Positions 4,693 through 9,384 of a stretch of 9,384 nucleotides of DNA are shown piece after piece. The stretch lies in the NCBI GenBank assembly GCA_023424215.1, contig JAFAEC010000066.1, positions 1 to 9,384 on the forward strand, given 5' to 3'. Within the stretch, counting starts at the first letter, position 1; each line of letters opens with the position of its first letter. The position numbers were made by a program, and so were the translations under genes. Under the pieces are notes generated by a model. The model was not told the origin of the DNA and did not search any database. It worked only from the letters and a program-made list of their open reading frames with translations. The stretch is from Pseudomonadota bacterium. Its GTDB lineage: Bacteria > Pseudomonadota > Alphaproteobacteria > Caulobacterales > Caulobacteraceae.

Positions 4693-5823
4693 GAAGCGAC
4701 TCGAATTCTCGGTCTCGACCCCGGCCTCAGGCGCACCGGCTGGGGCGTGGTGGCGGCCGAGGGGTCGCGCCTGCGCTGGATCGCCCACGGCGTCGTGGCG
4801 CCGCCCGAGACCGCGCCGTTCAGCGAGCGGCTGCTGTTCCTGCTGGAGGCGGTGGCGGAGGTCTGCGCCGCCCACGCCTGCGACGAGGCGGCGATCGAGG
4901 AGGTCTTCGTCAACATGAACCCGTCCTCGACGCTGAAGCTGGGCCACGCCCGCGCCGCGGTCATGCTGGCCCCGGCGCGTTGCGGTCTCAGCGTCGCCGA
5001 ATATTCGCCGAACCTGATCAAGAAGGCTGTGGTCGGGGCCGGCCACGCCGACAAGAGCCAGATCGCCTTCATGGTGAAGCGTCTGCTGCCTGCCGCCGGA
5101 GACGTGAAGGCGGACGCGGCCGACGCCCTGGCCGTGGCGATCACCCACGCGCAGCTGCGCAAGCGGGCCCTGCTCGTTCCTCCCCCAAGGGGGGAGGATC
5201 GCGTCATGATCGGCCGGCTCAGAGGCGTCCTGGCGGAGGTCGAGCCGGACCACTGCCTGATCGATTGCGCCGGGGTGGGCTACGTCGTGGCCTGCGGGTC
5301 GCGCACCCTCGGCCGGCTGCCGGCGCCGGGGGACGAGGCGACCCTGTTCATCGAGAGCACCTGGAGCGCCGAGAGCGGGCCGCGGCTCTACGGCTTCCTC
5401 GGCCGCGACGAGCGCCGCGCCTTCACCACCCTGCTGACCATCCAGGGCGTCGGGCCCAAGGCGGCGCTGTCGGTGCTGGACGTCCTGCCGCCCGGCGAAC
5501 TGGCCGCCGCGGTGGTGCGCGAGGACAAGGCCGCCGTGGCCCGCGCCAACGGCGTCGGCCCCAAGCTGGCCCTGCGCATCGTCACCGAGCTGAAGGGCAA
5601 GCCGCTGGGCGAAGCGTCGTTCACGCCTTCGGAGCCCGGCGTACACGTCGAGGCCGCCGCGCCGACGCCCAGCTTGACCGGCGAGGCCGTCTCCGCCCTG
5701 CTCGGCCTCGGCGTCGCCGAGGTGAACGCCCGCCGCGCTGTCGACCAGGCCCTGATCCGCCTGGGTGAGGAGGCCGACCTGTCCGCCGTGATCCGTGCCG
5801 CGTTGCAGGAGCTGGGGCGGTGA
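4684..5823 (+). CDS. ruvC: RuvC resolvase in one continuous frame with RuvA (RuvC-RuvA fusion as sequenced)
   Basis: One 379-codon frame encodes a complete RuvC (residues 1-174) followed without a stop by a complete RuvA (175-379). RuvC is the dimeric Mg-dependent endonuclease that cuts Holliday junctions symmetrically. Its four catalytic acids are visible: Asp12 in LGLDPG, Glu72 in AIEEVF, and Asp144 and Asp147 in ADAADALA. The STLKLGHARAAV helix is also present. Known RuvC proteins are about 170 residues and end just after this point, so both domains have full normal length and only the stop codon is absent. The linker ALLVPPPRGEDRV is encoded by a G/C-run hairpin at 5178-5198. Removing one of the six G at 5189-5194 would create TGA at 5207-5209, overlapping the ruvA ATG. 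The ATG at 4684 lacks a good Shine-Dalgarno. A genuine fusion, a one-base error and slippage are all possible. Confidence 0.85.
   Translation: MANEATRILGLDPGLRRTGWGVVAAEGSRLRWIAHGVVAPPETAPFSERLLFLLEAVAEVCAAHACDEAAIEEVFVNMNPSSTLKLGHARAAVMLAPARCGLSVAEYSPNLIKKAVVGAGHADKSQIAFMVKRLLPAAGDVKADAADALAVAITHAQLRKRALLVPPPRGEDRVMIGRLRGVLAEVEPDHCLIDCAGVGYVVACGSRTLGRLPAPGDEATLFIESTWSAESGPRLYGFLGRDERRAFTTLLTIQGVGPKAALSVLDVLPPGELAAAVVREDKAAVARANGVGPKLALRIVTELKGKPLGEASFTPSEPGVHVEAAAPTPSLTGEAVSALLGLGVAEVNARRAVDQALIRLGEEADLSAVIRAALQELGR
5178..5198 (+). repeat. Perfect 9-bp hairpin at the ruvC/ruvA junction
   Basis: Arms TCCTCCCCC (5178-5186) and GGGGGAGGA (5190-5198) are exact reverse complements around an AAG loop; after one mismatch two more pairs (CG/CG) follow. 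The right arm contains the Shine-Dalgarno GGGGAGG of ruvA, so the folded RNA would hide it until ribosomes translating ruvC open the stem. C-run/G-run palindromes of this look are, from memory, common as short dispersed repeats between genes in Caulobacterales, so it may be an inserted repeat unit; only one copy is in this window. Confidence 0.6.
5191..5197 (+). promoter_or_regulatory. Internal ribosome binding site for ruvA
   Basis: GGGGAGG lies eight bases before the ATG at 5206, an ideal position. It shows that RuvA can be made as a separate protein even though the upstream frame is open, and it marks 5206 as the ancestral ruvA start. It is buried in the hairpin right arm. Confidence 0.7.
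5206..5823 (+). CDS. ruvA: Holliday junction DNA helicase subunit RuvA
   Basis: A 205-residue RuvA, matching the usual length of about 203, in the same frame as ruvC but with its own ATG and Shine-Dalgarno. RuvA tetramers bind the four-way junction and load RuvB. It starts with the family signature MIGRLRG, and domain I is an OB fold with GVGYVV. Two helix-hairpin-helix motifs, TIQGVGPKAALSVLDVL and ANGVGPKLALRI, bind DNA in domain II. The flexible linker is at about 145-160, and domain III (GLGVAEVNARRAVDQA onward) contacts RuvB. The acidic pin, Glu55-Asp56 in E. coli, reads Glu56-Ser57 here, so one acidic residue is replaced. The TGA stop overlaps the GTG start of ruvB by four bases, implying coupled translation. 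Confidence 0.93.
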   Translation: MIGRLRGVLAEVEPDHCLIDCAGVGYVVACGSRTLGRLPAPGDEATLFIESTWSAESGPRLYGFLGRDERRAFTTLLTIQGVGPKAALSVLDVLPPGELAAAVVREDKAAVARANGVGPKLALRIVTELKGKPLGEASFTPSEPGVHVEAAAPTPSLTGEAVSALLGLGVAEVNARRAVDQALIRLGEEADLSAVIRAALQELGR

Positions 5824-6854
5824 CCGACGACCGCCTCATCTCGGCCGAGCCCGCGCCGGGCGAGGCCTACGACCGGGCCCTGCGTCCGCAGACGCTGGCC
5901 GAGTTCGTCGGCCAGGAGCAGGCGCGCGGCAATCTGAAGGTGTTCATCGACGCCGCCCGCGCCCGGTCGGAGGCGCTGGACCACGTCCTGCTGTTCGGCC
6001 CTCCCGGCCTCGGCAAGACCACCCTGGCCCAGATCGTCGCGCGGGAGCTGGGCGTCGGCTTCCGCGCCACCTCGGGACCGATCCTCGCCAAGGCCGGCGA
6101 CCTCGCCGCCATCCTGACCAATCTCGAGCCGCGCGACGTCCTGTTCATCGACGAGATTCACCGCTTGAACCCGCAGGTGGAGGAGATCCTCTATCCGGCC
6201 ATGGAGGACCATGTGCTGGATCTGATCATCGGCGAGGGGCCTTCGGCCCGCTCGGTGCGGATCGATCTGGCTCCCTTCACCCTGGTCGGCGCCACGACCC
6301 GCGCCGGCCTGCTGGCCACGCCGCTGCGCGACCGCTTCGGCATTCCGCTGCGGCTGGAGTTCTACACGCCCGAGGAGCTGACCCGGGTGGTCATGGGCGC
6401 GGCCCGCAAGATGGGCGCGCCGATCACCGAGGAGGGGGCGCTGGAGATCGCCGCCCGCGCCCGCGGTACGCCGCGTGTCGCCGGCCGCCTGCTGCGCCGG
6501 GTGCGCGACTTTGCTGACGCCGAGGGGGCGCCGAGCATCGACCGCCTCGCCGCCGCCCGGGCGCTGAGCCGGCTGGAGGTCGACGAGGCCGGTCTGGACA
6601 GCCTCGACCGCCGCTTCCTGCGCGCCCTGATCGAGAACTACGGCGGCGGCCCGGTCGGCATGGACACCCTCGCCGCCGCCATCGCCGAGGCCCGCGACGC
6701 GGTCGAGGACGTCATCGAGCCCTTCCTGCTGCAGCAGGGCTTCATCCAGCGCACGCCCCGCGGCCGCATGGCCTGCGCCCGGGCCTACAGCCACCTTGGG
6801 CTGACAGAACCGCCGCGCGCGCCGCAGGCGGGCGACCTGTTCGGCGGCAAGTAG
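5820..6854 (+). CDS. ruvB: Holliday junction branch migration ATPase RuvB
   Basis: A 344-residue AAA+ motor that forms hexameric rings on DNA arms and drives branch migration when loaded by RuvA. Seen in order: the N-terminal LRPQTLAEFVGQ segment, Walker A GPPGLGKT at 60-67, the TSGPILAKAGDL loop, Walker B LFIDEIH at 108-114, sensor motif GATTR at 157-161, and PLRDRFG at 168-174 with the arginine finger region. The C-terminal winged helix (GGGPVGMDTLAAAI ... PFLLQQGFIQRTPRGR) follows. The start is a GTG at 5820 that overlaps the ruvA stop, and the N-terminus DDRLISAE fits the family. All key residues are present and the length is normal. Confidence 0.97.
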   Translation: MTDDRLISAEPAPGEAYDRALRPQTLAEFVGQEQARGNLKVFIDAARARSEALDHVLLFGPPGLGKTTLAQIVARELGVGFRATSGPILAKAGDLAAILTNLEPRDVLFIDEIHRLNPQVEEILYPAMEDHVLDLIIGEGPSARSVRIDLAPFTLVGATTRAGLLATPLRDRFGIPLRLEFYTPEELTRVVMGAARKMGAPITEEGALEIAARARGTPRVAGRLLRRVRDFADAEGAPSIDRLAAARALSRLEVDEAGLDSLDRRFLRALIENYGGGPVGMDTLAAAIAEARDAVEDVIEPFLLQQGFIQRTPRGRMACARAYSHLGLTEPPRAPQAGDLFGGK

Positions 6855-6891
6855 GCTTCACCCGGCGGCCGAAGCCCGGCATGGTCGCGCC

Positions 6892-7263
6892 ATGACCCAC
6901 CGGCGCTTCGCCACAGACCGCCTGATCCCGCTTCTCGCCATCGTCGTGCTGGCGCTCGGGGCGCTGATCCTGTGGCTGGTCAGCCGCGACGCCTTCGCCC
7001 CGCCCGCGCCCACGCCGGAGGAGCGCGCCATCGCCCAGGTGCGCGACATCCTCGGTCCGGACGCCCGAGTCCGCTACACGGAGCCGGGCCGGCGGCTGGC
7101 GGTGTGCGGCTATGTCGAGGATGGAGGCCAGACCATCGCCTTCATCTCGCGCCCCAACCGCCTCATGCTCTCCACCGATCCGCTGCGCACCGAGTACGAG
7201 CAGATGCAGAGGGACTTCTGCCCGGGCTTCCTGACCCGCCCGGCGCCGGCCGCCCGCCCATGA
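6892..7263 (+). CDS. 123-residue single-span envelope protein between ruvB and ybgC
   Basis: A short basic N-terminus (THRRF) is followed by one hydrophobic helix at about 11-30, then a Pro-rich spacer (APPAPTPEE) and a soluble domain of about 80 residues. By the positive-inside rule the soluble domain should be periplasmic. It has two cysteines, Cys72 and Cys110, which could form a disulfide there. I do not recognise a family. The gene starts 37 bases after ruvB and its TGA overlaps the ybgC ATG as ATGA, so it is translationally linked to ybgC rather than to ruvB function. An ATG at 6881 is out of frame, and no strong ribosome binding site is seen. Confidence 0.7.
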   Translation: MTHRRFATDRLIPLLAIVVLALGALILWLVSRDAFAPPAPTPEERAIAQVRDILGPDARVRYTEPGRRLAVCGYVEDGGQTIAFISRPNRLMLSTDPLRTEYEQMQRDFCPGFLTRPAPAARP

Positions 7264-7709
7264 CCGATCATCCCACCGCCGGCCGCTTCGAGGGCCGCGA
7301 GCATCGCCTGCCGGTCCGCGTCTACTACGAGGACACCGACTTCACCGGTCTCGTCTATCACGCCAACTACGTCCGCTACCTGGAGCGCGGCCGTTCGGAC
7401 GCCCTGCGCCTGATGGGCGTCGGCCACGCCGAATTGCTGGACGGCGACCAGCCGATGGCCTTCGTCGTCTCGCAGTTGCAGCTGAAATACCTCAAGCCCG
7501 CCCGCATCGACGACGAGCTGGTGGTGCGCACCCGCTACCGCGCCGTGAAGGGTCCGCGCCTGCTGATCGACCAGGAGGTCGTTCGCGGCGATGATGTCCT
7601 GTGTCGCGCCGAGGTGGAGGCCGTCTGCATCCATCTGGACGGCCGGCCGCGCAGACCCTCCGCCCTGCTTGTCGAACGCGTGCGGCCATGGCTGACGGAC
7701 GAGGACTGA
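7260..7709 (+). CDS. ybgC: Tol-Pal-associated acyl-CoA thioesterase YbgC
   Basis: A 149-residue hotdog thioesterase with the YbgC signature VYYEDTDFTGLVYHANYVRY, in which Asp27 is the catalytic acid and His34 lies in the conserved YHANY turn. The RYLERGR helix start is also typical. Family members hydrolyse acyl-CoA and sit at the inner membrane; in E. coli YbgC has been linked to phospholipid metabolism and acyl carrier protein. The gene lies directly before tolQ, as in many proteobacteria. Its ATG overlaps the preceding stop (ATGA), so it is probably translated by re-initiation. The 128-base gap to tolQ contains a promoter candidate, so tolQ need not depend on ybgC transcription. Confidence 0.95.
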   Translation: MTDHPTAGRFEGREHRLPVRVYYEDTDFTGLVYHANYVRYLERGRSDALRLMGVGHAELLDGDQPMAFVVSQLQLKYLKPARIDDELVVRTRYRAVKGPRLLIDQEVVRGDDVLCRAEVEAVCIHLDGRPRRPSALLVERVRPWLTDED

Positions 7710-7722
7710 GCCGTTTTCGATC

Positions 7723-7739
7723 CTGTCACGTGCAGACAG
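7723..7739 (+). repeat. Short inverted repeat upstream of the tolQ promoter candidate
   Basis: CTGTC at 7723-7727 and GACAG at 7735-7739 flank ACGTGCA. It sits directly before the -35 candidate at 7740, where an activator or repressor could bind. The arms are only five bases and no known regulator's consensus is matched, so it could be chance. It lacks a T run, so it is not an intrinsic terminator. Confidence 0.2.
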
Positions 7740-7768
7740 TCGACCGTCCCGCCGCGGACCGCTAGAGC
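7740..7768 (+). promoter_or_regulatory. Candidate housekeeping promoter for the tol operon
   Basis: TCGACCG at 7740-7746 and GCTAGAGC at 7761-7768 are 14 bases apart. The second box matches the Caulobacter -10 GCTANAWC at 7 of 8 positions; the first matches TTGACGS at 5 of 7. It lies 70 bases before the tolQ ATG in the only sizeable gap of the ybgC-tol region. It has the same spacing and layout as the candidate before yebC. Confidence 0.45.
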
Positions 7769-7837
7769 ACGCTGGAACCGCCACATATCCGCCACCTCCG
7801 TCCGCTGCACAGGGCGGGCAAGTCGGAAGGACGCCGA

Positions 7838-8548
<711 letters not shown>

Positions 8549-8551
8549 GCC

Positions 8552-9028
<477 letters not shown>

Positions 9029-9032
9029 GCGG

Positions 9033-9384
9033 GTGGAGCGTCCCGGCGCAGGCCTGGTCGGTTCGATCGTCGTCCACGCCGCCGTGGTCGGGATGTTCGC
9101 GCTCGGCCTGCTGAACGCGAAGGCGCGCGAGCCGCTGGACGTGGCCAGCGCCGTGCCGGTTTCGATCGTCTCCGAAACCCTCGTCATCGAGGCGGCCGCG
9201 CCGGACAATCCGTCCGAGGAGCTGGTCACCGAGGACGCCGCCACCGCCCCCGTGGAGAGCCCGCCCGAGCCCGTGCCGCCCGAGCCGACCCCGACGCCCC
9301 CGGCGCCGCGGCCCGAGCCGACCCCGGAGCCCACGCCGGAGCCCGAGCCGAGCGTCGCGCCGGAGCCCGAGCCCAGCCAGGAGC
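9033..9384 (+). CDS. tolA: TolA N-terminal part (runs off the window end)
   Basis: A GTG at 9033, four bases after the tolR stop and eight bases after GGGGAGGG at 9017-9024, opens a frame that continues to the last base (117 codons seen). The product has a single membrane helix at about 8-27 containing Ser11-x3-His15, the SxxxH motif by which TolA and TonB touch TolQ/ExbB. A periplasmic stretch then becomes dominated by Pro-Glu and Pro-Thr repeats from about residue 73 onward. TolA carries force from TolQR to TolB/Pal across the periplasm. The Pro-Glu-rich segment recalls TonB more than the Ala/Lys helical arm of E. coli TolA, but the position after tolR supports TolA. The C-terminal domain is outside the window. 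Confidence 0.85.
   Translation, partial: MERPGAGLVGSIVVHAAVVGMFALGLLNAKAREPLDVASAVPVSIVSETLVIEAAAPDNPSEELVTEDAATAPVESPPEPVPPEPTPTPPAPRPEPTPEPTPEPEPSVAPEPEPSQE

Noticed and set aside
4698..4702. GACTC (a CcrM-type GANTC methylation site) just after the ruvC start
   Set aside because: Several other GANTC sites occur inside genes in the window (for example 2500, 3122, 3752, 6155), so this one carries no special signal by itself.
4654..6794. Long minus-strand frames opposite ruvC, ruvA and ruvB
   Set aside because: No motif, low-complexity His/Gln/Arg/Gly composition, and full overlap with conserved ruv genes.
6854..6876. GGCTTC/GAAGCC inverted repeat after the ruvB stop, considered as a terminator
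   Set aside because: Only a 6-bp stem with an 11-base loop and no T run; the next gene follows in the same direction, so termination is not supported.

Overview
The window is a chromosomal stretch of very high GC, gene-dense DNA from an alphaproteobacterium, most likely a member of the Caulobacterales (Brevundimonas/Caulobacter type). Three things point there: the yebC ... ruvCAB ... ybgC-tolQRA order, a LexA-type direct repeat GAAC-N7-GAAC at ruvC (the alphaproteobacterial SOS box form), and promoter-like sequences that fit the Caulobacter housekeeping consensus TTGACGS-N10-14-GCTANAWC. The genus is an inference. I see no tRNA, rRNA, CRISPR, IS element or prophage gene, and no gene-free stretch over 300 bases.

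Layout. 1-279: the 3' end of a protein with a C-terminal OST-HTH/LOTUS domain. 290-1417 (minus): a zinc alcohol dehydrogenase. 1568-2005: a hotdog-fold acyl-CoA thioesterase. 2002-2202 (minus): a 66-residue single-span membrane protein whose stop codon overlaps the thioesterase stop. 2326-3099: yebC, followed tail-to-tail by a 68-residue unknown protein at 3106-3312 (minus). 3459-4157: an MgtC/SapB-family membrane protein. 4229-4624: a small cupin. 4684-6854: the Holliday-junction operon ruvC-ruvA-ruvB. 6892-7263: a 123-residue single-span protein, coupled by ATGA to ybgC (7260-7709). 7838-9384: tolQ, tolR and the beginning of tolA, which runs off the window.

How the genes work together. RuvA, RuvB and RuvC bind, migrate and cut Holliday junctions, and a SOS-type operator lies over the ruvC start codon. 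TolQ, TolR and TolA form the proton-driven inner-membrane machine that links to TolB/Pal and keeps the outer membrane attached during division; YbgC is its usual genetic companion. YebC is a ribosome-associated translation factor in its family.

The most unusual point is that ruvC and ruvA form one uninterrupted 379-codon reading frame. At the junction is a perfect 9-bp hairpin whose right arm lies in a run of six G and contains the ruvA ribosome binding site. With five G instead of six, ruvC would stop at a TGA overlapping the ruvA ATG (ATGA), the normal coupled arrangement. This is therefore a true fusion, a one-base sequencing or homopolymer error, or a slippage site.
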